DNA from: JAZIHH01 sp036678685
GTDB lineage: Bacteria; Bacillota; UBA4882; UBA10575
Assembly: GCA_036678685.1 (NCBI GenBank)
Contig: JAZIHH010000001.1
Span: 124,001-188,000 of the forward strand
Direction: 5' to 3'
Length of the DNA stretch: 64,000 bases
A model generated the notes under the pieces. It did not search any database. It saw only the letters and a list, made by a program, of their open reading frames with translations, and was not told where the DNA came from. Positions 1 to 7,642 of the stretch are shown in pieces (position 1 is the stretch's first letter; each line of letters begins with the position of its first letter). Position numbers and translations under genes: made by a program.

Positions 1-1302
1 CTTGACCCCTTTCCGGAGCTTGAAGATGAGCTTCGTAGCCTCGCGGCCCGGCTCCGGTTCCCAGGTCTCAACCTTCCACTCCGTGGCCAGCCAGGGCACA
101 TTCTCCAGCGTCTCCGGATCGACTTCGATCAGGGGTTCCATCGCCCGGAAGAAGACTTCCGCCGCATAAGCACTGTTGTTGGTGAGGAAATTCAACGACT
201 GGGGCTCTTCCGGCAACAGCCAGCGGATCTCCTCGCCCTCAAGAGGCCGGATCCCGATTTTCGTCCAGTTATTCCTGTACTGGGCGGCTCCGTAGCCGAG
301 CATCGGCACATAGCCCGTTACTTTGTCGGTACGGAAAGCGTCCATGTACGGACGGGAGTACAAGGGGATATACGGCAATTCCTCGGCCAGGATCTGTTGG
401 GCCTTGGAAGCATATTCCCGCGCCGTCTCTTCGTCCGGAGCGTAATAAATTCCTTCCAGCAGTTCATCCAGTTCCGGATTACGGATCCCGGGGTAATTGT
501 AGCCGCCCTCTACATCCTGGGAGGAATGGAAGAAGTCATACAGGAAAGTGGGGATCCGTCCCAGACTCCAGGCGAGGGCATACAGGTCGAAATCATGCAT
601 ATCGAGCCTGTCCAGCATGACCGGGAAATCCAAAGGTTCGTTTTTGATCGGAATGCCGATGCTTTGCGCCGCTTCCGCAATAATCTTGCCCAACTCGGCG
701 GAGGTGGGCGCCACTTCATAGGTGGGCGTCATAAAGATCATCTCCCGCAACGGTTTACCGGTCGCGGGGTTAATCCGGATACCCGTCGCCTCGTCCAAGA
801 CATAACCGGCCTCGTCCAGTATGGCTTGGGCCCGTTCCGGATCGTAGGCAAAAACCGGCGCCGTGTCGTCATGGTAAGGAGAAGACGGGGGAACAAAATG
901 GGCCAGGGGGAGCATGTAACCCTCAAACAAGGAATTGATAATCTCCTCCCTGTTCACCATATGGGCAATGGCCTGCCGTAAAACTTTGGCGTTTAGCGGG
1001 TCACGCCGCATGTTTATGCCCACATAAAAAAAGTGGAAGCCCAAATCCATCGTGATCTCAATATTTTCTTGATCCTTCAAGGCATTAATATCCGCCGCCC
1101 TGACCAGACCGGGATAAATATGAATATCACCGCGTTGAATCGCGATCAACTGGGCTTCGGTATCCTTGATAATCGGCATCAGGATCACCCGGGCTTTTGT
1201 TTCCCGCTCTGCCGCGGGGCGGAAAAAGGCGAAAAAGACCGCGGCCGCTATGATAAGAACGGCCAACACAATACAGGCAATAAGTAACCCCTTCTTTTTC
1301 AA
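1..1302 (-). CDS. Family 5 solute-binding protein, membrane-anchored, domain order apparently permuted (partial, runs off left edge)
   Basis: The frame is open for 434 codons from a TTG start at 1302 to the window edge. The start is set by AGGAGG 8 nt upstream; the nearest ATG, at 1307, stops after two codons. Residues 5-26 form one hydrophobic segment with no lipobox Cys at its end, so this looks like a membrane anchor. Residues ~37-350 read like the second half of a peptide/nickel-type (SBP_bac_5) binding protein: a sentence-like match to 'GDIHIYPGL', 'NMRRDPLNAKVLRQAI' and 'PYIPLYSR'. From ~355 onward the text is like the first lobe of the same family ('EPLIEVDPETLENVPWLA', 'IFKLRKGVK'). 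The order lobe II then lobe I is the reverse of the family norm, so it is either a circular permutation or a tandem copy lacking its first lobe. Transport substrate unknown. No ABC permease is in view. Confidence 0.8.
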   Translation of the reverse strand, partial: MKKKGLLIACIVLAVLIIAAAVFFAFFRPAAERETKARVILMPIIKDTEAQLIAIQRGDIHIYPGLVRAADINALKDQENIEITMDLGFHFFYVGINMRRDPLNAKVLRQAIAHMVNREEIINSLFEGYMLPLAHFVPPSSPYHDDTAPVFAYDPERAQAILDEAGYVLDEATGIRINPATGKPLREMIFMTPTYEVAPTSAELGKIIAEAAQSIGIPIKNEPLDFPVMLDRLDMHDFDLYALAWSLGRIPTFLYDFFHSSQDVEGGYNYPGIRNPELDELLEGIYYAPDEETAREYASKAQQILAEELPYIPLYSRPYMDAFRTDKVTGYVPMLGYGAAQYRNNWTKIGIRPLEGEEIRWLLPEEPQSLNFLTNNSAYAAEVFFRAMEPLIEVDPETLENVPWLATEWKVETWEPEPGREATKLIFKLRKGVK

Positions 1303-1347
1303 GGCATTAACCTCCTTGCATATTAATTGATTTAACCCCGGTAACTT

Positions 1348-1376
1348 ATAATAGCCTAGCTTATAAAAGCGTGTAA
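1348..1376 (-). promoter_or_regulatory. Promoter of the solute-binding protein gene
   Basis: On the minus strand TTACAC (1371-1376) and TATTAT (1348-1353) are separated by exactly 17 bp, a sigma-A-like arrangement about 46 bp upstream of the TTG start. The remaining part of the gap up to 1685 has no convincing gene. Confidence 0.5.
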
Positions 1377-1544
1377 TAGTGGAAAATTAATGTTTAATTA
1401 ATGTTTGCTTTCCACCCCCTTTTTTTAATAATTCCGGGTAATATTGGCAAGAAAATAAAATCTCCTTTCATTATTCGCCGGTGGTTGTTACTTTCCTGCA
1501 AAAAAATTATAACTTATCAAGCCATAAACGTCATACTTATATGT

Positions 1545-1672
1545 GCAAGGTTGGGTGGAGCATTGAAAAAGCCGCAACGTTCCTGGGAAAAACTCGCGTG
1601 GGGCAGTCCTCCGCTACGGGCACGGGAAAGGATGACGGGAAGCAAGGAACGCCTCCCCGGGGCAAACGATGA
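1545..1672. other. G+C-rich segment with nested inverted repeats, function unknown
   Basis: This part of the 383-bp gap between the binding-protein gene and the nitroreductase is much richer in G+C than the flanking A+T-rich DNA. CGTTCCT (1578-1584) can pair with AGGAACG (1645-1651), enclosing a hairpin GCGTGGGG-CAGT-CCTCCGC (about 1597-1615). It could be a structured RNA on either strand or a relic. I could match it to no riboswitch consensus that I know, and there is no good reading frame with a ribosome binding site. Confidence 0.25.
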
Positions 1673-1685
1673 TTAACCTCCTTCG

Positions 1686-2201
1686 TTAAGATCCTTCAAA
1701 ACGATCAAGGGAGTATATTTCCTCGAGCCTTTTGCGGGTCTTGGGTCTGGCCTCGTCAGCCGGATAACCGAGGGTCATGAGTTGAACAATTTTATATTTT
1801 TCCGGAACACCCAGAATCTCTTGGACCCTTTTCTGGCTGAACGCCCCAATCCAGCAGGTGCCGAGACCCCGCGCCGTCGCCACCAGGGTAATATTGCTCA
1901 TGGCAATGGCCAAATCCACGGCGTAGGCGGGCACTTCACAGCTCATGATCCGACCGGGGTTGAGGGAGATCCCGGCAATAACAACCGGCGCCGTGCCGAC
2001 GAAGGGCTGTCCGGCTGCTTCGGCCAGTCTGCGCCGTTGTTCCGCATCTCTGACGACGACAAAGTGCCAATCTTGCCGGTTGTTGGCGGACGGAGCCAGA
2101 CGGACGGCCTCCAGTATTTCCGCCAAAATTTCCTCGGGAACAGGACGTGCCTGGTAGCGGCGAACGCTTCTCCGTTCCTTAATTGCTTCCATGACATCCA
2201 T
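1686..2201 (-). CDS. Nitroreductase family FMN-dependent oxidoreductase
   Basis: The product is 171 residues, the usual size of a small nitroreductase. The start is the ATG at 2201 (MDVMEAIKERRS), because GGGGAGGAG sits about 7 nt before it; a longer frame exists but lacks a site. The opening 'AIKERRSVRRY' and 'RLAPSANNRQDW' are the FMN-phosphate-binding signatures, and 'ARGLGTCWIGAF' is the conserved C-terminal motif. Such enzymes reduce nitroaromatics, quinones or flavins with NAD(P)H in the cytoplasm; the physiological substrate cannot be read from sequence. It is the gene immediately upstream of the binding protein, with its own 3' gap of 380 bp. Confidence 0.85.
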   Translation of the reverse strand: MDVMEAIKERRSVRRYQARPVPEEILAEILEAVRLAPSANNRQDWHFVVVRDAEQRRRLAEAAGQPFVGTAPVVIAGISLNPGRIMSCEVPAYAVDLAIAMSNITLVATARGLGTCWIGAFSQKRVQEILGVPEKYKIVQLMTLGYPADEARPKTRKRLEEIYSLDRFEGS

Positions 2202-2313
2202 TGTTTTCTCCTCCCCGCTCTTGGTTGCCAAAAAGCTCCGTGTAAGCGCGCCTGTAAATCATTGATGGTTAATTTCTACACAAAACAGCAAAATCCTTGT
2301 CGGTCAACTTTTT

Positions 2314-3138
2314 TTAACCGGGTACGGGCAAACCCCAGAAGGCGGTGGGCAAAAGAAGAAGCAGCAGACTGCCGGCGAAAATCAGCAGGTGCTCCCATCG
2401 CCAGGGAAGAAGGGAGGAAGCGAGCAAAAAACGGCGGTAATGCGTTAACACTACTATTTCTTGGGCGATATCCCCGGTCGGCGAAAAGGCAAGAGTATAA
2501 AGGGTATCCAGCTTCCCCGTCACTTCACGGCATCCGGTCTCCGCCGCTTTCCGGAGCCGGGCCTGGAAGCGCAGGAGAGGCAGGAAAAAAAAGATCAGAA
2601 TCAAGAGGGCCGCACTCCGACAGTAAAAAGACCAATCAAAAATGTAATAGACATTTAATGCAAAAAGTCCCAGCAAGATGAGGAAGATAAAATAAACGGT
2701 CAGCTTGAGATGGGCAGCCAATCCTCTTTCCGCCGCGTAAAATCTTTGCCCGGGCGAAGAGAGATCATAACCGAACGGGTGCGGCTTAAAAAGAAGTTCG
2801 TAAAGGATCCGGACGGCGAATTCAAGGATAATCCCGGAAAAAACTGCGGCAACCAGAAAATCAATCATAAACAGGCCGGCCAGGTGCCACTGGTCGACCG
2901 TTGGCCGCGCCCAAAAAAGAACCGCCCGTCCGGCAAAGACCGTGCCAAAACCGGCAACCAAAACTTTTGGGTTCCGGCAGGCGGGGAAGAAATAATACCT
3001 GCCGCCGTAGACCAGAAGAAAAAAAAGAAACCGTAAACCGTAATCCCAGGGAAAATGGGATAAAAATAAAAGCGGGTTCAGACAGGAGCGGGCCCATAAA
3101 GCCCAGATCTGTAAGAGCCCCAACAGACAAAGGGCCAA
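2314..3138 (-). CDS. Unrecognised polytopic membrane protein
   Basis: I do not recognise the family. The product has roughly seven hydrophobic segments, including a long aliphatic one near residues 170-200 and a final Leu-rich one, with a basic amphipathic stretch (RFQARLRKAAETG) between them. The open frame extends up to 3189, but that part lies inside the pheT transcription terminator, whose stem mimics a Shine-Dalgarno sequence. I therefore prefer the TTG at 3138, which follows AAAAAGGAG by 3-4 nt and gives 274 residues. It follows pheT in the same direction and may be read by leakage through that terminator. Confidence 0.55.
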   Translation of the reverse strand: MALCLLGLLQIWALWARSCLNPLLFLSHFPWDYGLRFLFFLLVYGGRYYFFPACRNPKVLVAGFGTVFAGRAVLFWARPTVDQWHLAGLFMIDFLVAAVFSGIILEFAVRILYELLFKPHPFGYDLSSPGQRFYAAERGLAAHLKLTVYFIFLILLGLFALNVYYIFDWSFYCRSAALLILIFFFLPLLRFQARLRKAAETGCREVTGKLDTLYTLAFSPTGDIAQEIVVLTHYRRFLLASSLLPWRWEHLLIFAGSLLLLLLPTAFWGLPVPG

Positions 3139-3164
3139 CCGCTCCTTTTTGCCGGGAGAAAAAG

Positions 3165-3224
3165 AAAAAATAAAAACCCCCTCCTTCAATAATCTGGTAA
3201 ACCTTATGAAAAAGGAGGGGGGCT
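3165..3224 (-). terminator. Terminator of the pheST operon
   Basis: On the minus strand CCCCCTCCTT (3212-3221 read in reverse) pairs perfectly with AAGGAGGGGG (3177-3186), and the stem is followed by TTTTTATTTTTT. It starts 18 nt after the pheT stop codon. Its 3' arm looks like a ribosome binding site but is better explained as the stem. Confidence 0.75.
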
Positions 3225-3242
3225 TAGAACAAGGGCGGGTTT

Positions 3243-5654
3243 TCAGCGGCGGACAACGGCCTTAAATTCGGTCGCCAGTTTCGCAATCATTTCTTCCAGT
3301 TTCTCATTGACCTCCTCGTCCTGCAAGGTACGATCCATCATCCGGAAGACGAGGGAAAAAGCGAGGCTGCGGTGGCCGGGCGGTATTTGTCCACCGCTGT
3401 AGACATCAAAGAGATCCACTTTTTCCAGCACTTCGCCGCCGGTCTCAACCAAAAGGCAGACGATTTCTTCCACCCGTACTTGTTCCGGCGCCACCACCGC
3501 CAGATCCCGCAAAACCGGCGGGTATTTGGGCAAAGGTTTAACATTTATGGTTTCCTTCTCCGCCGCCGTCCAGAGGGCTTCCACATCCAGTTCAAAGAGG
3601 ACAACCGGGGAAGCGAGGTCATACCGTTCTTTGACATCCGGATGAACTTCACCGACCACCCCGGCTTTCCTGCCGTTCAGTTCCAAACAGGCCGTCCGTC
3701 CCGGGTGCAGGGCAGGATGTTCATCCCGCCGCCAAACCGCCCCCGGAATCCGCAAATCGGTCAAGAGCGATTCCACCAAACCCTTGCCATCGTAAAAATC
3801 CACGGGGGCGTCCGGCTGGTTCCAGCCTCTTTCCGCGGCCCGGCCCATTAATCCACCGGCCAAATGAAGATTTTCCCCGGGGAGTTGTTTTTCTTCACCG
3901 GACGGTAAATAAACCCTTGCCAGCTCATAAATGCTCAGATCGTCCTGTCTCCGTTTGGCATTGTAGCTTAAAACATCCAAGATCCCGCCGAGCAAAGTGG
4001 TACGCATCATAGAATATTCTTCGCTTAGCGGAACCTTTAACCGGACAGTATTCCGTAAGGGATGCGCGCCTGATAAATTCAGGCGGTCAAAGACTTTCTC
4101 CCCGTGAAAACTATAGGTCACCACTTCGGATAAGCCATAACCCTGCATTAAAATCCGTAATTTTTTCTCAAATTGTTGCCGCGGAGTTAAAGCGCCGGGC
4201 CGCTTCGCCGCCGGATAGGTGGTGGGTATCTTGTCATACCCGTGAATTCTGGCCACTTCCTCGGCCAGATCCGCTTCGTATTCAATGTCCCGGCGGTAGG
4301 AAGGAACGGTTACGGTTACCCGGTTTTCCGGCGCTTCTTCAATTCCGAACTGAAGACGCCGGAGGATTTCTTTTATATAACCGGGGTCAAGGGCGGTACC
4401 GAGCAGAGAATTGATTTTATCCGGACGGAGACTGATTTTTTTCGCCGGAACCGGCACGGGGTAATAGTCGATCATCCCTTGGCAGACCTTTCCGATCCCC
4501 AGCTTGTTCAGGAGAAAAGCCGCGCGGTTGAGGCCGGCTTTTACTCCCTCCGGGTCGATCCCTTTTCCGAAACGCAGGGCCGCTTCCGACCTGATGGCCT
4601 GGGCCTGGGCTGTCCGCCGGATACTGACCGGGGAAAAATAGGCGGCTTCCAGAAAAACCCTCCGGGTATTGGCCGTCACTTCACTGGACCCTCCCCCCAT
4701 TACCCCGGCAATCCCTTGGGCTTTTTCGGCATCGGCAATCACCAGCTGGTCCGGTTCCAGTTTTCTTTCCACATCATCCAGGGTGACAAGGGTTTCACCG
4801 GGCCGGGCCCGGCGGACGATAATTTTCGGCCCTGCCAGCCGGTCCAAATCAAAGGCGTGCAGGGGCTGGTTCAATTCCCACATCACATAATTGGTGAGAT
4901 CCACCACATTGTTGACCGGCCGCATCCCCGCAGCCAGCAACCGGGTTTTTAACCAAAGCGGGGATTCGCCAACCTCTAGATCAAAGAAAACCCTGCCCAT
5001 GTAACGCGGACAAAGATCCGGATCCTGGAGTTCCACGCTGATAAAATCCTCCATTTTTTCTTTGCTTTCTTCGCGAACCTCAAGGGCGGGCGGGTTTAAC
5101 GGACAACCGGTCAGGGCGGCGACCTCCCGGGCCACGCCGAGCATCCCGTAGCAATCCGCCCGGTTGGGTGTCAACTCCAGGACCAAGACCGGCGCATTAA
5201 GCTCCAGGATCTCGATAAAATCATCTTCCAGGCGGGTTTGGGCGGGTAACACCATAATCCCGCCGGCCTGGCGGCTTAAACCCAACTCCTCTTCGGAACA
5301 GAGCATCCCCTGGGAAAGGACGCCCTTAAAAACGGTCTCTTCAATCAACCGCCCATCGGGCAGGCGGGTACCGGCCAACGCCACCGGTACTTTATCCCCC
5401 GTCCGCAGATTTCGTGCGGCCGTAATAACAGTGATCTCCCCGTCCGACAAGCGTACGCGACAGACCAACAACTTCTCCGTTTCCGGGTGGGGTTTTAACT
5501 CCGTCACCTCGCCCACACGAAGGCTCCGGTAAGGGGCGCCGGGATCAACCAGTTCCTCGACGGCAATCCCGGCCATGGTCAATTTCTCCGCCAGTTCCTC
5601 CGGTTCTAATTCCACCGGAACATATTCCCGTAACCAATTATAAGGAACGCGCAT
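3243..5654 (-). CDS. pheT: Phenylalanine-tRNA ligase beta subunit
   Basis: At 803 residues this is a full-length bacterial PheT. It forms the alpha2-beta2 synthetase that charges tRNA-Phe. The N-terminal 'MRVPYNWLREYV' opening, the EMAP/tRNA-binding fold with 'KPHPETEKLLVCRV' (about 53-66) and 'SQGMLCSEEELGL', the B3/B4 editing region, the B5 domain ('RKINSLLG'-like, here PDKINSLLGT), and the C-terminal anticodon-binding FDX domain ('KYPPVLRDLAVV') appear in the normal order. The ATG at 5654 has AGGAGG nearby. It lies 66 bp behind pheS and is co-transcribed from the T-box leader. Confidence 0.97.
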   Translation of the reverse strand: MRVPYNWLREYVPVELEPEELAEKLTMAGIAVEELVDPGAPYRSLRVGEVTELKPHPETEKLLVCRVRLSDGEITVITAARNLRTGDKVPVALAGTRLPDGRLIEETVFKGVLSQGMLCSEEELGLSRQAGGIMVLPAQTRLEDDFIEILELNAPVLVLELTPNRADCYGMLGVAREVAALTGCPLNPPALEVREESKEKMEDFISVELQDPDLCPRYMGRVFFDLEVGESPLWLKTRLLAAGMRPVNNVVDLTNYVMWELNQPLHAFDLDRLAGPKIIVRRARPGETLVTLDDVERKLEPDQLVIADAEKAQGIAGVMGGGSSEVTANTRRVFLEAAYFSPVSIRRTAQAQAIRSEAALRFGKGIDPEGVKAGLNRAAFLLNKLGIGKVCQGMIDYYPVPVPAKKISLRPDKINSLLGTALDPGYIKEILRRLQFGIEEAPENRVTVTVPSYRRDIEYEADLAEEVARIHGYDKIPTTYPAAKRPGALTPRQQFEKKLRILMQGYGLSEVVTYSFHGEKVFDRLNLSGAHPLRNTVRLKVPLSEEYSMMRTTLLGGILDVLSYNAKRRQDDLSIYELARVYLPSGEEKQLPGENLHLAGGLMGRAAERGWNQPDAPVDFYDGKGLVESLLTDLRIPGAVWRRDEHPALHPGRTACLELNGRKAGVVGEVHPDVKERYDLASPVVLFELDVEALWTAAEKETINVKPLPKYPPVLRDLAVVAPEQVRVEEIVCLLVETGGEVLEKVDLFDVYSGGQIPPGHRSLAFSLVFRMMDRTLQDEEVNEKLEEMIAKLATEFKAVVRR

Positions 5655-5720
5655 CTTCTCCGACCTCCTGCCTAATCCACCAGAAATTTCTTAACGACTT
5701 AACCGCGGGGCGGTTCCCGT

Positions 5721-6743
5721 TTACCGGAATTGCTCCAGAAAACGGAGATCATTTTCGTAAAAATTACGTATGTCCGTTATGCCATGGCGTAAAATAGCGA
5801 TCCGTTCCACACCCATCCCAAAAGCAAAGCCGGAGTATTTTTCCGGATCATAACCGGCCATGGCCAAGACCCGGGGATGGACCGATCCCGAACCAAGGAT
5901 CTCGAGCCAGCCGGTGTTTTTGCAGATCCGGCATCCCTCTCCCCGGCAACTGCAGGAAACATCCACCTCCGCACTGGGCTCGGTAAACGGAAAGAAACTG
6001 GGACGGAAACGAACCTCCCGGTCCTCGCCGAATATTTTCCGGGCAAAAATCGTCAACACTCCTTTTAAATCACCAAAGGTGATCCCTTCGTCCACCAGCA
6101 GGCCTTCAATCTGATAAAACATGGGTGAATGGGTGGCATCAAGCGCATCCCGGCGGTAGACGCGGCCGGGGGCAATAATCCGCACCGGATTGGGGCGGAG
6201 TTTTTCCATAGTCCGGATTTGGACCGGGGAAGTATGGGTCCGTAAGAGCATCTCCCCGGTGATATAAAGGGTGTCATGCATTTCCCGGGCCGGATGTTCC
6301 GGGGGTATATTTAAAGCCTCAAAGTTATAATAATCCCATTCCACCTCCGGTCCTTCCGCCACGTCAAAACCCATGCCAATGAAAATATCGGTTATTTCTT
6401 GAATGAGACTAAGGAGAGGGTGGGGGCGACCCCGCCGGCGTCTTCTCCCCGGCAGTTCCACATCGATCGTTTCCTGCTCCAGGCGGGCGTTTTTTTCCTT
6501 GGTCACCAACGCCCGTTCTTTTTCCTCTAAAAGCCCGGTCAATTCCTGGCGCAACTCATTGACCAGTCGTCCAAAGACCGGCCGTTCCTCCGGGGAGAGT
6601 TCTTTTAAGGCCCGGGAAAGCCCGGTAACAACCCCTTTTTTCCCAAACAATTCGATCCGTACCCGTTCAAGACCGGCCGTCGAAGCAGCCTCCGCAATCT
6701 TTCTTCGTCCTTCTTCCGCCAACTTTTGCAATTCTTCCTGCAT
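5721..6743 (-). CDS. pheS: Phenylalanine-tRNA ligase alpha subunit
   Basis: The 340-residue product is the usual length. It has the N-terminal coiled-coil arm (about 1-85) and the class II catalytic core: 'HPLLSLIQEITDIFIGMGF' (motif 1 area), 'THTSPVQIR' and 'VYRRDALDATHSPMFYQIEG' (motif 2) and 'FGMGVERIAILRHGI' (motif 3). A cluster 'CSCRGEGCRIC' near residue 260-270 gives possible metal-binding cysteines that are seen in a number of PheS proteins. It is the first large gene after the T-box, with GGGAGG 8 nt before the ATG, and is followed by pheT. Confidence 0.97.
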   Translation of the reverse strand: MQEELQKLAEEGRRKIAEAASTAGLERVRIELFGKKGVVTGLSRALKELSPEERPVFGRLVNELRQELTGLLEEKERALVTKEKNARLEQETIDVELPGRRRRRGRPHPLLSLIQEITDIFIGMGFDVAEGPEVEWDYYNFEALNIPPEHPAREMHDTLYITGEMLLRTHTSPVQIRTMEKLRPNPVRIIAPGRVYRRDALDATHSPMFYQIEGLLVDEGITFGDLKGVLTIFARKIFGEDREVRFRPSFFPFTEPSAEVDVSCSCRGEGCRICKNTGWLEILGSGSVHPRVLAMAGYDPEKYSGFAFGMGVERIAILRHGITDIRNFYENDLRFLEQFR

Positions 6744-6822
6744 AAGCCCAACCTCCCTGTCCCCCGCCTGTCCGGGGCCTTTCCCTCTCTTTTGGCCCGG
6801 CCAGGACGGAAAAATCAGATAT

Positions 6823-7090
6823 AAAAAAAACTTTCATCCGGTAAGGGACGAAAGTTTCTTCCGCGGTACCACCCTTTTTAGCCTTTGAAGGCTCTCCTTA
6901 ATAACACGAAACCGAAGCGTCTTCGGCTCGTCTCCGGTAACGGCGGAGTTCCGGCACAACCTACTGCCAGTTCAGTCGGCGGCTCCAGAGTGAACTTCTA
7001 CCGGACCGGCGGGGAATGCTCGCACCTGGCCATTCCTCTCTGTACCGCTTAACCCGGTATACTCTCTCCTTCCTTGCCTTTGCTTTTTAT
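6823..7090 (-). promoter_or_regulatory. T-box leader (Phe-specific) controlling pheST
   Basis: Minus-strand leader with the hallmark T-box sequence AGGGTGGTACCGCGG (6861-6875), whose centre can pair with the tRNA acceptor end. It is followed by a terminator, AAACTTTCGTCC / GGATGAAAGTTT plus an eight-T run (6823-6857). The AGAGAG and GGAGCC stem I/II elements are present. The specifier triplet that fits the loop context is TTC (6992-6994), a Phe codon followed by A, matching the downstream genes. Known mechanism: uncharged tRNA-Phe stabilises the antiterminator. Confidence 0.95.
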
Positions 7091-7094
7091 GAAA

Positions 7095-7193
7095 TTAATT
7101 TATTTTCTCTATAAGTTCCTTGTAGACTAAATAGGCTGAAATCGACCCGGTAATCTTAAAAAGATTCCAAAAAAATTCGGCGGAAAGGCTCAT
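7095..7193 (-). CDS. YqzL-like micro-protein (32 residues) in the pheST leader
   Basis: An ATG at 7193 preceded by GAAGGGGAGGG opens a 32-codon frame ending in TAA at 7095. The peptide contains 'EFFWNLFKITGSISAYLVYK', which closely follows the pattern of the YqzL family of very short Bacillota proteins (F-x-W-x-L-F-x-x-T-G-x-x-x-A-Y-L-x-Y-K). The function of that family is not known to me. It begins ~58 bp after the promoter and ends a few bases before the T-box, so it shares the transcript start with pheST. The family assignment rests on pattern recall, not on a search. Confidence 0.7.
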   Translation of the reverse strand: MSLSAEFFWNLFKITGSISAYLVYKELIEKIN

Positions 7194-7257
7194 GATGTCC
7201 CTCCCCTTCTTTCGTACTATGCGTACTTGGTCGAACCACCTTTACTATTGTGTTAAC

Positions 7258-7286
7258 ATTATATCATAAGCGTTCCGGCTTTACAA
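7258..7286 (-). promoter_or_regulatory. Promoter of the yqzL-like / T-box / pheST transcript
   Basis: Minus-strand TTGTAA (7281-7286) and a perfect TATAAT (7258-7263) with 17 bp between them. Transcription would start near 7251, upstream of both the micro-gene and the T-box. Confidence 0.7.
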
Positions 7287-7334
7287 GCCCCCTTCTTGTA
7301 CCAAAAATGCTCTCTCCTGCGCGATGATATGTAT

Positions 7335-7362
7335 AAAAAAACAGGTTTTAAACCTGTTTTTT
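7335..7362 (-). terminator. Terminator downstream of tRNA-Val (usable on both strands)
   Basis: AAAAAACAGGTTT TAAACCTGTTTTTT forms a short stem flanked by A and T runs, so it can terminate in both directions. It lies 18 bp after the 3' end of the tRNA. Confidence 0.75.
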
Positions 7363-7380
7363 CTCCAGATGATAAATAAA

Positions 7381-7457
7381 TGGTGGGGGAGAGCGGAGTC
7401 GAACCGCTGACCTCTACGATGTCAACGTAGCACTCTAACCAGCTGAGCTACTCCCCC
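7381..7457 (-). tRNA. tRNA-Val (anticodon GAC), CCA encoded
   Basis: The minus strand folds as a complete 77-nt cloverleaf with the CCA end encoded. The acceptor stem is GGGGGAG / CTCCCCC, the D arm carries AGCTCAGCTGGTTAGAG, the anticodon stem CTACG/CGTAG holds the loop TTGACAT (anticodon GAC, reading GUC/GUU Val), and the T arm contains GGTTCGACTCC. It has its own promoter and terminator and stands alone. Confidence 0.97.
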
Positions 7458-7470
7458 GTTGTTTCTTTCT

Positions 7471-7499
7471 ATTCTACCACAAGATTTTCCCTCCGTCAA
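7471..7499 (-). promoter_or_regulatory. tRNA-Val promoter
   Basis: Minus-strand TTGACG (7494-7499), 17-bp spacer, TAGAAT (7471-7476), ending 14 bp before the first base of the tRNA. Confidence 0.75.
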
Positions 7500-7642
7500 G
7501 AGGGACAAACCGGGCGGGCGTGACCCGGCGGCTCCCCTCTAATTGGAAAAAGTAACAGCCACCCCTTAAAGACTTGAAGGGGGAATCGGTTTTTCCTGCT
7601 CTTTGGTGTAAGTTAATCCCGCACAAGAGCGGCCACTCCCGC

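Noticed and set aside
1782..2681. 299-codon plus-strand frame across the nitroreductase
   Set aside because: It runs antisense to nitroreductase motifs and has no ribosome binding site.
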